A DNA stretch of 64,000 nucleotides from Mactra quadrangularis. Taxonomy: Eukaryota > Mollusca > Bivalvia > Venerida > Mactridae. Shown here in pieces: positions 1 through 24,952 of the stretch; position 1 is the first letter of the stretch; each line of letters begins with the position of its first letter. The position numbers and the translations under genes are program-made. Below the pieces are notes generated by a model. It did not search any database and had not been told where the DNA came from. It saw only the letters and a list, made by a program, of their open reading frames with translations. Where the stretch lies: positions 36,011,267 to 36,075,266 of the forward strand of contig CM046308.1 of the NCBI GenBank assembly GCA_025267735.1. Reading direction: 5' to 3'.

Positions 1-114
1 TGATTTTAATTTTCAAGGAAAATAATGTGAATGCTTAAAGCACAGTCACATCATAATTTCTATCATTATTTCACAAGAAATACTATAATAGACTACAAGA
101 GATCCAATAACCTA

Positions 115-3100
115 TTTGTGACGCCCCACGGAAAAACCAGGCCAATGGCGAAAAAATCACAAATTTAGATTTTAACATTTTCTGAAACTATATATTTTCA
201 AACATAATTTGTGAAAATTTCAGATGATTTTGACCAGTGGTTAAAAAGTTACAGGGTTGTTAAGAATGTATGATGCACGAAAATATTTTAGGGCAACCGG
301 GACGAAATTTCATCAGTTTTTATGCATACTACGGATATATTCTACAACAAAAACGAGATATCTTATATGTGAATTCCCTTTTAATCAATATTTACATAAT
401 ATCTTAAGACATAATGACAAAAAGTATATTATTCAACTACACAAAGTTCACAATGTTTCCATGGCAACCATTTATTAGTGGTTTATAGCACTATTTATGT
501 GAATTTTGAATTATTTGTTGCGAAATTCAATGTCACTACTGCATATAACAGGATAGAGTATATTCGAAAGAATTAAGTACAATTGCACACAATAATTTTA
601 TCAAATGATAATAATAGGACATAAATTGTTAGTGTTCTAAAGAAACCACGATGAATATATGGAAGACAAGTCAGAATAGAGAGGACATATTGTTGCTGTT
701 TTCGTCATGCTCATAGTTTTAGTAAATCTTAGAACACTTTACATAACTGCTGTGTAAATTTATTCAATTATCAAATTAAACATGTTCACATATCTATCCA
801 TTTATAATTTTTCAGAACAAAAACTTTACCATAGCAACCATGCCAGACATATTTAGCTAGGCCAAACTATTTTTTTCATGAAGAAATGTGAACTTTTGTG
901 ATTTTTTAAACAATAAATTACAAAAAATAAACTTAAATCAAGTTAAAATTTGAAATGTATCAACTTAAAAGCAGTTAGAATGCACATGATCATTTTAACA
1001 TGCTTTAAGTGGTTAAGTTTCAAGCTTTGGAAGATTGGAATGAACACAATGGTGAATAATTTTTGCAGTCAAAATTAGTGTAGCTGTAGCAATACATGTA
1101 CATTTCTTGAGAAAGCATTGCAACTAGGATAACTCAAATGATAATTTGAAATGAAGTTTTTCCATTACTACACGTAGATGTGTATACATAAAAATGTTAA
1201 TGGGTAGGCGCATGCTATATCAAATATCAATGTACTACCTATGTCTACACGTTTGATTGTTGACTGAGCATAAAATTATGTTTTTACACATTGCCTGAAC
1301 ATAGAATAATTAGAACAAAATGTATATTTTCAATATTTATTATGTTGTTTGTTTCATATTCCATTCATTTAGATATTAATTAATATTCAATTAATATTAT
1401 CTCATTTTCATGAAAGTCAAATATTATGCAATGCAATAAAGTTTTGTAAATGATTTTTGTATCATCTCTCATGGTGGTGAATGTGACATTGATTTTTCTT
1501 CTTCATTTAACACATGCTGAAGTTAGCTATTCTGGTGCTTGTGTTCACATCACAGCATGGTTTAAGGCTGTACTCAACTATGTATATCATCTCTATCTGT
1601 AAAAAAATAGAATAACACTCAATAGTTTGACGCAAGAAAGATAAAGCACATCAATCACTAAATCAGTCATAAGAAATACAAGTGCATCAATGTATTGGCT
1701 CTTCTGTTTGTGTATTGTAGAACTTATGAATATGAGTGGTCATACAAATATGCAAAATTTGAATAATTTTTTATGACCAGTGAATGATATTACACATTTG
1801 TATACACATGAATGATTAGATAAGAACCAAAATATATAGAAGGCCTATGTAAAATATTAATTACTTACTATGTCGTAACAACAATATTTTTTCTTTATTT
1901 CAACAGGAAGTTTTGAAAGACATTAAGCATACCAACAGAACTAACTAGAAACAAAATTCATAAGCCATAACATGTACTGAGTACCCTCATAATCAAAGTA
2001 TATATTTTTTATAATAACAGCACTATATATTTATTGTCTTCTTACTTTCCTCAGTGAACAGTACACATTTAAGCAATCATTGTGACTTATTAAACTACAA
2101 ACAGATCTGTCAAATTAAAATACCATTTGTAAAACAATCGGTTAATTATAATTAATAATTAACTTTTTCTCATTTGTCAGAAAAATACATGAAATTTATA
2201 CCTACCCTATTACTACTGAATCATGACTGGTAGACCTATGGTCAAAACACTGCTGAAGTAAGTCCCAATAGTTGTGTAACGTCTTTATAAAGTATCAAGT
2301 TGTTGTGCTTCTCCTGAGAAAAAGAAAAAAGAAAAATCAAAATGCATTAACATTGTCTTTAGGGAAAATACCACCCATTCAGAAAATTTAAGTTTAAAAT
2401 CCATATGGAAAAATAAAGTTGGGGGGAGTGTGGTGGGAGGAGCGATGTGGGCGGAGCTTAAAAACGAAATACGATTATGTCATTGAAATTTAATGATATA
2501 TCATAGCAAACTCATCAATTCTTGAAGATTTGGATTCTTAAACATTCGTATAATCTTAATTTTCATTGAAATAAAATTGCCTCTTGATAGACCTAAAAAA
2601 CCAGTCCCAAACTGACAGACGTGATCGATGTCCAGCACTCGGCATAGAAACCATGAATAAAACACGATTGTTGTTCTATTCACGACATAAATTTACAAAC
2701 AAAGTTTATGTTTCTGTATTCATAAATCTAAGTGACTAAATAATTTAGTGATGAGCATATTACAGTCCAAATAGATAGCTTTTGACAGTAAACAAATTGC
2801 AGACGAAAAATGTTACTTTCGATTTCGCCATGTAAAAGTTTTCAACAAATGCCGTGTGTTTTCGAATCTTTACCGTTTTTTCAATTAAATCGTCGTCAAA
2901 ACGTAAAAACATTTTTAAACACTTACATAATCAAAATCGTATAGCCTACAAGTCGGATAATTGGGCCAAATTTACAGAAAATACAACTCACCTTGCTTGA
3001 CAAGAATCAAGATGTCGTCCATTTTCGCTACTTCGTCTTTGTGGTTAAAGGACACTAAATTAAAAAATACTGTCGTGACAGTTATTCCCCTTACCATTTA

Positions 3101-3293
3101 AATATCTGGGAATGTTCGATCTAAGATTTTGCCGAGTTTTAATGAGAATAATGCACATTTTATATGAGAAAACGAGTTGAATTTTCGAGGTTAGTTTTTG
3201 AAATCTAAATTTCACGTGGTGTTTGAAAAAACACGTTTTTTAACGTTACGTCATTTGCGCAATTGGCCTGGTTTTCGCAGCCGACGTCACATT
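115..3293. mobile_element. Candidate 3.2-kb DNA transposon with TIRs
   Basis: The ends are inverted repeats. The left starts TGTGACG at 118 and includes AAAACCAGGCCAAT. The right, read in reverse complement from 3293, starts TGTGACG and includes the same AAAACCAGGCCAAT. Further inside, both arms share AAATTTAGATTT. No transposase ORF of useful length is visible and no clear target duplication was found. Minus-strand splice signals lie inside. Confidence 0.5.
2992..3022 (-). CDS. Possible first coding exon of a minus-strand gene or transposon relic
   Basis: ATG at 3022 begins MDDILILVKQ, followed directly by donor GTGAGT. A matching acceptor (CTTTTTCTCAG) at 2314-2316 would add GEAQQLDTL and then TAA at 2285. 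Another acceptor occurs near 1599. The peptide would be about 19 residues unless other exons are used. It lies inside the TIR-bounded segment, so it may be a decayed transposon gene rather than a host gene. Confidence 0.25.
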
Positions 3294-4255
3294 TACAGTA
3301 TGTAATCCCATTTAAAGCATTTATTTGTTCTCAATTCATAAATGCTCGTTGATTTTATTTACATATTCTTTAAAAAAAAACATTATGCAAAACACTTGCT
3401 TTTCTAATTGTTAGCTATGTATTTTTCAAAACTAGCAAACAATATTGAACCCAATATTTATAATTATTTTTTCTGTTAAAACATTAATGAGAATCTCGAT
3501 AGTTTGTATCTATTTTATGTAATTATATTTCAATTCATACTATAGAATTATCATGCATTGTATTTGAGTTTGGTCAAATTTAGAAAATAGAAATGTTGTT
3601 TAATGGTGCTTTAGAAATTATGGATTTGTCGATAACCATTTCATACTGAATAGTAAAGAATTATTTTCTCCATTCAACATATTGCAGAAATTTTATTCTT
3701 CAATCTTAAAAATCTCCCTAATTAACATACAAAACATATACCTGACAGGGAATGGCTCTTATGTATTACATGTCATTTTGTTTTCAAATATAGAGTAAGC
3801 TTTATTTTAAAATTATCATATTGCTTTTTGTTTTCTTTTTGTTAGCTCGTCTGGTTAGAATTATGTACATACGTAGAGTAATGAAAAAAAACCATAGTAA
3901 GTCCAGCCATCTACAATTAATTAAGTACCAACATTTGACAACCAAAAATACCAGACTTTCCAGCCTTGTCTCATTTTAATTTTCTGATAAAATTATCATA
4001 AAATTACAGATTTAGGAAATGAATCAAATATTATGGTATTTGAATGTGATATATAGTTCATATAACTTAATATATAACTATGTACATAAATTAAAGTTTA
4101 ATTGGACAATTAATTTTGTTTTGATCAGATTATTTTGCTAGAAAATCAGAATGTTTATACTGGACTATGTAGCCTTAAATTCTTTAAAAATAAATAGACA
4201 GGTCTCTTGCTGAAATTAAGTTTGCATTACATACAAACTATATTAAAAATAGTAT
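3294..4255. other. AT-rich intergenic DNA, nothing recognised
   Basis: No ORF, TIR pair, SINE head or splice-like exon was found on either strand. Confidence 0.5.
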
Positions 4256-4263
4256 AACTTGCT

Positions 4264-4582
4264 TCCTGATCGGGAAGCAATGTTTCCAGAACGGGAAACA
4301 ACTTTTTTCTTTGAAGTCATATTTTTTTCTGAATTTCAATTTCGGATTATTTTAATTGTAGGCATTTTAAAAGAAAACGACTCGGTAGGATTTTAGACAC
4401 ATCTTTTCTGTATCAGATGGTGTTTTTCATATGTTTGTAGGTTAAATACTTTTATGCAGCGGTTACTTTTAGTAAGGTACGTCAAAAAAGGCCAAAATCC
4501 TTCCCGATCGGGAAATATTTTGACATTTGCTGCCCGATCGGGAAGCACTGAAAGGGAATCCCCTTGTTTCCCGAACGGGAAG
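4264..4582. repeat. Cluster of five palindromic TTCCCGATCGGGAA-type sites
   Basis: Five near-palindromic 14-mers occur within about 320 bp, near 4264, 4284, 4501, 4533 and 4568. Variants are TTCCTGATCGGGAA, TTCCAGAACGGGAA, TTCCCGATCGGGAA, GCCCGATCGGGAA and TTCCCGAACGGGAA. The surrounding DNA is AT-rich, so this is far from random composition. Function is unknown. Confidence 0.6.
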
Positions 4583-4699
4583 TATTCCCTACTGAACAAT
4601 ATGACCATAAATTGTTCATCAGTGTCCTGCTGTGCTATCTTATTAGACCTACACCCATATTTGCTCAGTAAACAATAATTACAGGTAACACCATTCACC

Positions 4700-6480
4700 A
4701 ACTTTCATATAATATTTTAAACCCTACTGATACCATACTTAAATCAAGAGGTTAATACAAGCATGACAAGTATATGAGAACAGATGACTACTTCAATCTG
4801 GTAATAAATAAAACTTTTTGGGGGAAGAAATGGAGACAAAAGTGATAGAAGTAGTTACCCTTATGTTTGATTTCTTATGATTAATTTATACTGATAAAAC
4901 CTTATAAACAATGCAACATAAAATTTACCTATAAATAAATAGTCGAACATGTCACAAAATATGCTATACACACAACACAGAGGCCCTAATCCAGTGACCC
5001 ATGTAGAGTTTGGACTGGTTGTCAAACTGCTTCAAACTTAACCCAGACATCAAACAATCTGACTGGTTTAAGAAAAAATCAAATGAAAACCCTTCAATAG
5101 CAGCCATACAACTGTCCAGTCAATCATACAGCTGCCCGTCATGAATGTATACATTAAAGTAGAATTCCCCTAATACAAATCAATGTTTATGACCATAAAA
5201 AATCTCAAAAATCTGGTATTAAAATGTATGCTGAGTTTCTAACATTGCACTATACACAATTTTGCATGTACAAAATTAAAAGTTACACCATTTCAATATC
5301 AAAGGGAGATAATAACACCTTTATTAAGTTTTCATAAATAACCTTGCAACAGAATGTTGTTTTATAAATTCAGTCCATACAAAATGATTAGCATGTTGTG
5401 ATAAATGAAAGATATTGTTATGGAATCACTTATCACAGTTTTTTAATGTACAGATGATTGTAAATTAGCTTTATGGGAATTCTACATTAATAGTATTACA
5501 AATCTTCAATAAGCATAATATAAAAATTAAAATATCAACATATCACAGTCTAGGTTATATAAAACCGGAAAATGAAAAATAACATTGAATTATGTACAAA
5601 TCTGCCTTCAGAAAAAACATTTTGATGGTTCTGTGCAAAACTACTCTAACTCCAAGTAAATAAAGAAGGATGTACACTAGTTTTGCACTGACCCATCACT
5701 ACTTTGTTCCATAAAATATCAAAGTCTGTGAATGAAAATGTTGCAAGAGCATGGACTAGTTCTTAATGCAGGGAATCATTTTTCTTCCTTATCCTTGGAT
5801 ATATATACATATATTGTACAAGCAAAAAATAAAAATGAAATATAAATGCCAACAAAAATATCAATAATGAAAGATAAGTATCTCTCTCTAAAATCATAGA
5901 ATTTCCTAAATAAATAAAACAGTAACAATGCTCAAGGATATAAACCTATAACTAATGAATTATGTCACATAAATTTCAGAAATTTATACATAGTATCTTT
6001 ACTTATCCCAAATAGATTTTTTTGTAAAATTATATTATTATATGACACATTTGTATAGCGCTCTTTTCATATTGAATATAAGTTCAATTACATCTCTCTG
6101 ATTTAGTAGACACGGTCGATTGTGAAAAAATAATAAACAATTGGTTGATGGAAATTTAGCTGTTATAAAATAAAGTAAAATATGCTTCATGTTTGAAATA
6201 AGTGTACACTGTAGTAAAGTGGGATTGCAGTGTGTTTGTCTTCATTTTGGTCTCTTAAAATTATGCTTATTGCAATGTATTTGTGATAAACTATTTTGCC
6301 AAATTACATATATATCATTAGATATAGATTTTTACCCTTAAATATCTTAATACATGTACTATAAATACATATGTGTATATAATACAGTTCAAGTCTGACA
6401 CATTTAACCTCAAACTTTAATCTTAATAAATAATAATTTCATAGTGGTTTAAACAAAATATATCTATTATTAGAAGACAG
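4700..6480. other. AT-rich intergenic DNA, nothing recognised
   Basis: Low-GC sequence with scattered ATATAT tracts. No supported gene or repeat boundary was found. Confidence 0.5.
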
Positions 6481-6499
6481 TCAAGATATGCTAAAGTCC

Positions 6500-6860
6500 C
6501 ATAAACATGAATATAGCCGTGAGGGCACCATACGGGTGCCCTGTGATCAAGCTCCACAAGGACCCATACAAGTTTTTGCGTACCCTTAAAGACTGTTACA
6601 TTTTTACTAGGGTTTGTGAGATGAGCCTAGGATACAGGTATCAGTTTCAAAGTCAAATCGTGAACAAAATCGTGGCCGAGTATTGATTAAACTTGCATAT
6701 CTTCCAGCTACAGCTCTGTACGGGTGTGTTGTTTTGTGCCATGTGCGTACCGTCACCTTAATATGCAAGGCTTCCCATGGCCTGTGGCTGTCTGAAAATA
6801 CGAGTCATCAACAAGCCACAATTTTATGGGACTGCGGCATTATACAACATGAACTATGCA
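6500..6860. other. Locally GC-richer block with a short hairpin
   Basis: The block contains the stem GGGCACC-atac-GGGTGCCC (about 6524-6542) and raised GC against AT-rich flanks. The short ORF across it has no recognisable motif. It may be an old repeat. Confidence 0.3.
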
Positions 6861-6902
6861 GAGGTATAATAATGTGACTGTACTTCCTTGCCTTCAAGCA
6901 GT

Positions 6903-6965
6903 TTTTGTGATTGTGTGGTAGAGTGTCTACTTATGACTAGGAAGGTGTGTTTGATTCATGTACAG
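6903..6965 (+). repeat. tRNA-like SINE head (family D), fragment
   Basis: TGGTAGAGTGTCTACTTATG followed by a B-box-like GTGTTTGATTC resembles the two copies at 38.59 and 38.84 kb. Only the head is recognisable. Confidence 0.35.
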
Positions 6966-7053
6966 ACCACAGACTTTTAAACAATAATTTTGCAAAGGTA
7001 TGTTCCGATTTTCTGTCCATGTTATAACAATGAATGTTTCACAATATTATTAC

Positions 7054-7160
7054 ATGGGTGGAAGTTTAAAGTTCGGAATACTGAAATACATATAAATTAC
7101 ATAGAGTAATTTATTCTCAAAATACTGAAATCAGCATAGTACTGAAAACTTTCATCTATG
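7054..7160. mobile_element. Foldback MITE fragment, same family as 11.69 kb
   Basis: GGTGGAAGTTT at the left and ACTGAAAACTTTCA at the right are inverted copies. The centre shares ATAAATTACATAGAGTAATT with the element at 11690-11815. Confidence 0.45.
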
Positions 7161-7289
7161 TTATTAGTATAATAAATTGACAATTCATTCACCTGAACCA
7201 TTCAATGATACATTAAAATTGACAAGGCATCTCATTTACCAAATGATTCATGCAATGATATCTATGTATCACTTGTATTAAAATGTTAA

Positions 7290-7530
7290 TCACAAAAAAA
7301 TCACATAAATCACATCAGTTCATGAATATCAGAAAATTTCATGTACAAATGTAAATACAAAAATTCATGTAAATCACCAAATTTCATGTCAATCACATCA
7401 TTCACTAAAATCAGAAAAATTCATGTAAATAACATCAAATCATGTAAATCACAAAACTAAGTAAAAATTAGTAAAATTCATGTAAATCCAAATTTGATGT
7501 AAATCACAAAATTCATGTAAATCCCAGCTT
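7290..7530. repeat. Degenerate short tandem repeat (AATTCATGTAAATCACA-like)
   Basis: About a dozen imperfect units built on TTCATGTAAATCACA follow one another with variable spacing. They lie downstream of the ABHD18 stop on its transcript strand. Confidence 0.6.
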
Positions 7531-7873
7531 GGAACACTTGATCTGGTGATATTTGTGATGAAAGAATAAATCCCTGACCAATACAAAACTGTAGACTAAT
7601 ACTGCTGCAACCTGAAGAAAAATAATTTTAAATGTGTTATTATATAGCAACATAGAATAGCCCATCAACTATAACCCATGACAAGTTAGTAAATACCAAA
7701 TCTCCAAAATAAGCAATTTAGGACAAAAGGCATATTTTCACATATCATGTAAATGTTCTCGCTGTATATGTAAAATTAAATATACAAATTCAGTTTTGAA
7801 TAAGCATGTAAACCATTCAAACCTCTGAACTTAATTTTTCTAGTCTTGAGTTTTAAACAATGAACTTTAAGTG

Positions 7874-8143
7874 AAACAAGTAAATCTGTGAGCTAATGCT
7901 CACTAGTGATACCCCCGCAAAAATCTAAAAATATGCGACAAACAGGAAGTAGATGAGCAAGGAGCATGAAATCGCTTTACACCACATGGGACTATGGGAT
8001 GAAGCAATATGCAAAGTATTAGGCTGCTGCATGTTATAGTTGCTGAGAAAACTGCGACGGAAATTTTGTAACGGACGGACGGACGCACACACGGACAAGG
8101 ATAAAACAGTATACCCCCTCTTCTTTGAAGCGGGGGTATAATT
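7874..8143 (+). mobile_element. Short interspersed element, copy 1 of 3 (ACAAGTAAATCTGTGAGC type)
   Basis: About 265 bp beginning ACAAGTAAATCTGTGAGC and ending GAAGCGGGGGTATAA. GATACCCCCGC near the left and GCGGGGGTAT at the right form an inverted pair. Near-identical copies lie at 14.78 and 19.32 kb, all on the plus strand, i.e. antisense to ABHD18. The class is undetermined. Confidence 0.7.
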
Positions 8144-8327
8144 AACTTCCTAAATAGCTCAAATAATATGACATCAGACATTAAAGGTTTGACCCCAGCA
8201 TCAAATATATTTAAGTATTATGCTAATTGCATTCATTATGAAAATACATGTAAACAAATAGAATAAAGTTTTCAACAAAGAAACAATCAAATCTTACCAT
8301 ATATATATATTCTAGAATTATCTACTA

Positions 8328-20261
<11,934 letters not shown>

Positions 20262-20269
<8 letters not shown>

Positions 20270-20279
20270 CTTGTTCCAT
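20262..20279 (-). promoter_or_regulatory. Upstream ORF overlapping the ABHD18 start codon
   Basis: An ATG at 20279 opens a five-codon ORF (MEQDE) whose TAA lies just past the main ATG, so the two reading frames overlap. A second tiny ORF (MLM) lies a few bases upstream in the same 5'UTR. Such an arrangement commonly lowers or regulates main-ORF initiation. Effect here is inference. Confidence 0.5.
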
Positions 20280-20997
20280 CAACAACTGACTAACCTCACT
20301 ATCACATCAACATTTTAACTGTAAGGAAAAATAAACATTAAAGTTAATATAGGTATTTTTGTAAGAGATTGGTGCTCTAAATATGTACATACTTGATTTA
20401 GTCCTCAATGAATGCAAGTCTTAAACTACAGCATTTTCTACCTTTGCCAATTATAAATCAGAATCAATAAACATTTACATTTATTTAACAGAAATAGATT
20501 TAACTTTTTATAACTATTACAATAAATCAAAAATTAACCAACATTGTATTATAATGCAATCCATTGTTAATTTGTATATATGAAAGAATTTAAACACAGA
20601 CAATTAAAACATTTAACCTGAATGCAAGGTAACAATGATTAACTTAATTTATTACATAAAAATAAATAAAAGATACATTTTTAACATACGTACAAAATAC
20701 ACCAATAAACACTAGTTTCATCCAGTATTAATCGAAAAATAATGTACATCAGGAAATGGGATATGTAATTGACAGCAATAATTATAATGTGGCCAGAGGC
20801 ATTTAACAAATAGTAAATTTAACAATTTAGCTAGTCAAGATAAATTAGTTAATTCATTGAATAATACATTCAATTTTAATACCACAATTCATGAATTTCA
20901 CAACCCTGATAATGCATTTTTCAACTAAATTCAAGTAATCAAGACATGAGATGACTGGGAAATTCATCTAAATCATAAATGGTTCTGCAACAGTTAT

Positions 20998-21383
20998 AGT
21001 CCAACAGAATTAACCTGAGCTTAACCTTTATGCAAGAATATATTAAACTCAGTATTTACAGTCTATTTTTGTCTTCGTTTGTAAATCACGCTTTATCGGA
21101 AGCATTCGGCAAAATACATGCACTGGACAATTTATGTTTTTTTCATAAGAATAAATACTTTGAATCTGTGCCATAATATTGCTGACTTACTTTTTTACCC
21201 CCAAAACTAATGCGTCCAAAATAAATAGTACAATAAAATGTTAACTGATTTATAGACACATCGGTTGTTATAAACATGTGTATAACCCTCTACACGCATA
21301 CGGAAACTCACGATTTAATGTAAGTGAAGTGTGTAATTATTATAATAAGGTAGTTCAAGCTCAGGTTAATTCTGTTGGACTAT
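20998..21383. mobile_element. TAGTCCAACAG-type MITE, copy 1 (386 bp)
   Basis: The inverted ends TAGTCCAACAGAATTAACCT...GAGCTT are perfect over about 26 bp and flanked by TA on both sides. A second copy in opposite orientation is at 51199-51592 and a diverged one at 54652-54958. Confidence 0.75.
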
Positions 21384-21450
21384 ACATTTCCAACATTCAA
21401 CTAGTCATGTGATCACTATATTATTTAAAATGAATAATAGTATATTTTAC

Positions 21451-24172
21451 TGTGATATAATAATTTTCTATAAAACCAGGTCCCCAGCAAACATGCACAT
21501 AATTATTGGTCCCATATGGGCTATTTCTGAGCAATCCCATATAGGCTTGCCCACATGGGTCCCATATTGGCTTCATGTGGACAATATATGGGCAATACAT
21601 ATGGGCTAACATATGGGTTAGCATATAAGGGTCCCATATGGGACCCATATAACATGCTTTATATTAAAGTGTTCATCAATGAAGATTAGGTGATTGTTAA
21701 ATCATTTACAATAGCATAATTAAATTGAGTTATCTCTGTGAATTAAAATAGAACATTTTGTTTTGAAATATAGTTGTTACGAACAGCCCATAAGGAACCC
21801 TTGTGGGACCCATGTAGACAAACCAATGAGGGTATTCCATATGGGTCCCACATAGGTCCCAAATAATATAAGCACACGTTTTAAGTTGCAATTTCACGGA
21901 TAAAGCTCAAACGATTTTTTAAACCAAATGTGGTGACATACCTGTGAGTTAAGTAAAACATTTTTTAGTAAAAGAAATCCTAGTATTTTGCCATTTTTTA
22001 TTAGTAAACAGCCTAAACTGGATCAACATTGATCCAACGCCATATGAACAATTGTATATATGGATTAGCAAATAATCCAAACTATGATTCTGTATGATTA
22101 TAATTTCTTGATCTTAAATTACATTTTTTTCAAAATAAAAAAACAACTCAATGTTCAGTAAAAAAATTAATCCAATCTGGGCCCCAAATGGGACCCAATT
22201 GGGCAAGCCCATAAGCAAATGAGAATTTAAAAATATGTCTTATAAATTTGTATACTAATATCATTACCAGTACTCATTTATTTTTGAGCTGGTGAAAATC
22301 GTCTGTTGTTATAGATGATTACACTACATTCAAGCAATGTAGACATAAAAATCGAACCCATAAAAACATGTTGATAACAATATTTTATCAGGCATTCGTA
22401 AATTAAAGAATATTGTGCATGTGCATATGCACTTCTTTTCTGGTACCGCCAACATTCAATGTTTTTTTCCACAAATTTGGGAATATGACCCATACCCCTA
22501 GAATTGGGAATTTTATCGCCATTTTGGTTTTAATTGGGAAAAAATGTCATGCAAATTTAACAACAAAAGCAGATTTAACCAAGTTTTTAGTTTCATTCTT
22601 TATTAATTTTATTAGTTAATTAAAAAGAAAGATTACTGGGATGTATAATTTAAGCTAAAAGATACTTACAGCTGTCTTTTTCAAAAAAAATTTTTTTCAA
22701 GTTTTATTGGGAATTTTGGATTGAAATTTAGGAAAAAAAGATATGATTTTAGATTGGGAATATAGCCTATAAACGGCTATAAAATTGACCAAAAATAAAC
22801 ACTGACATTTGTGATATAATAATTTTCTATAAAACCAGGTCCCCAGCAAACATGCACATAATTATTGGTCCCATATGGGCTATTTCTGAGCAATCCCATA
22901 TAGGCTTGCCCACATGGGTCCCATATTGGCTTCATGTGGACAATATATGGGCAATACATATGGGCTAACATATGGGTTAGCATATAAGGGTCCCATATGG
23001 GACCCATATAACATGCTTTATATTAAAGTGTTCATCAATGAAGATTAGGTGATTGTTAAATCATTTACAATAGCATAATTAAATTGAGTTATCTCTGTGA
23101 ATTAAAATAGAACATTTTGTTTTGAAATATAGTTGTTACGAACAGCCCATAAGGAACCCTTGTGGGACCCATGTAGACAAACCAATGAGGGTATTCCATA
23201 TGGGTCCCACATAGGTCCCAAATAATATAAGCACACGTTTTAAGTTGCAATTTCACGGATAAAGCTCAAACGATTTTTTAAACCAAATGTGGTGACATAC
23301 CTGTGAGTTAAGTAAAACATTTTTTAGTAAAAGAAATCCTAGTATTTTGCCATTTTTTATTAGTAAACAGCCTAAACTGGATCAACATTGATCCAACGCC
23401 ATATGAACAATTGTATATATGGATTAGCAAATAATCCAAACTATGATTCTGTATGATTATAATTTCTTGATCTTAAATTACATTTTTTTCAAAATAAAAA
23501 AACAACTCAATGTTCAGTAAAAAAATTAATCCAATCTGGGCCCCAAATGGGACCCAATTGGGCAAGCCCATAAGCAAATGAGAATTTAAAAATATGTCTT
23601 ATAAATTTGTATACTAATATCATTACCGGTACTCATTTATTTTTGAGCTGGTGAAAATCGTCTGTTGTTATAGATGATTACACTACATTCAAGCAATGTA
23701 GACATAAAAATCGAACCCATAAAAACATGTTGATAACAATATTTTATCAGGCATTCGTAAATTAAAGAATATTGTGCATGTGCATATGCACTTCTTTTCT
23801 GGTACCGCCAACATTCAATGTTTTTTTCCACAAATTTGGGAATATGACCCATACCCCTAGAATTGGGAATTTTATCGCCATTTTGGTTTTAATTGGGAAA
23901 AAATGTCATGCAAATTTAACAACAAAAGCAGATTTAACCAAGTTTTTAGTTTCATTCTTTATTAATTTTATTAGTTAATTAAAAAGAAAGATTACTGGGA
24001 TGTATAATTTAAGCTAAAAGATACTTACAGCTGTCTTTTTCAAAAAAAAAAAAATTTCAAGTTTTATTGGGAATTTTGGATTGAAATTTAGGAAAAAAAG
24101 ATATGATTTTAGATTGGGAATATAGCCTATAAACGGCTATAAAATTGACCAAAAATAAACACTGACATTTGT
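21451..24172. repeat. Near-perfect 1.36-kb tandem duplication
   Basis: Positions 21451-22809 recur at 22810-24172 with an offset of 1359 bp. I saw one substitution (CCAG vs CCGG, 22266-22269 vs 23625-23628) and changes in an A/T homopolymer run near 22690 and 24050. Each copy starts TGTGATATAATAA and contains a dense block of CCCATATGGG-type motifs (21510-21650, 22869-23010). It is a very young duplication, or an assembly artefact. Confidence 0.95.
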
Positions 24173-24512
24173 AAATTGACTAAATGTTAACCTTAATTGT
24201 GTTTTCGAGCGTACTCAGGACATCAAATAATTTTTGCATGCTGTAAACAACTTGGATACTAAACGTCATATTTCATTTGCTCCAATAGTTATTATTGGAG
24301 AGACATTTACCTTTGCCATATATTTTCGTGACCTCATTCTAGTGTACTTAGTGAACTTTTAATTAGAGTTAAATGAATTTGATGTTTACAGGTAATTTTA
24401 TTCATTAGCCTGCATTTTTTTATTATGCTTTAAAACATAATATATTTAGTTTTATTCGCTCATTTCCACATTTAAATATTTATTTATGACCTTTTACATC
24501 GGAAATACTTAC

Positions 24513-24600
24513 CAACACACCATTCGTGACGTCGCTAAGAGACGTTCATGATAAAACCGGCACGTTTCCGTAATTTAACGTTACTGGGCATTGTTTAAAG
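24513..24600 (-). other. Candidate non-coding first exon / promoter of ABHD18
   Basis: On the minus strand a CpG-containing stretch with a CRE-like GACGTCAC ends in a textbook donor GTTG|GTAAGT at 24513/24512. It is the best upstream partner I see for the acceptor at 20321, which would make intron 1 about 4.2 kb and place the 1.36-kb tandem duplication inside it. The upstream limit is approximate. Confidence 0.35.
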
Positions 24601-24952
24601 AGGAAAACATTTCTATCTTAAAAAATGAATGTTTTATCGAGGCCTTTTTATCTTCATCTCTATTCATAAGATAAATAAATATGTACAATACATTCCTTTC
24701 AGAATTGAAATATGAATCTGACATAAAACAATGAGATGTTGTCAGAATTTTCTGAATACAATAAATTATGCAGTTATCTCCCCTAGCTTATCTAATTAAT
24801 AGGCCCTCGATCAAAAATATCAGTTAAGCAGCTACTATAAGGCCATGTCTACAAGTACGTGTCTACAAGTTCATAAAAAGTGACATTTTTAAAAGTACCA
24901 AAAATACAATAGAAACAAGGGGTATGTATTGTGGGTTGAAGCCGTATATAGT

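Noticed and set aside
22278..23978. Identical pairs of ORFs of 68-76 codons at 22.3-22.6 and 23.6-24.0 kb
   Set aside because: They are duplicated with the 1.36-kb unit and have no coding features.
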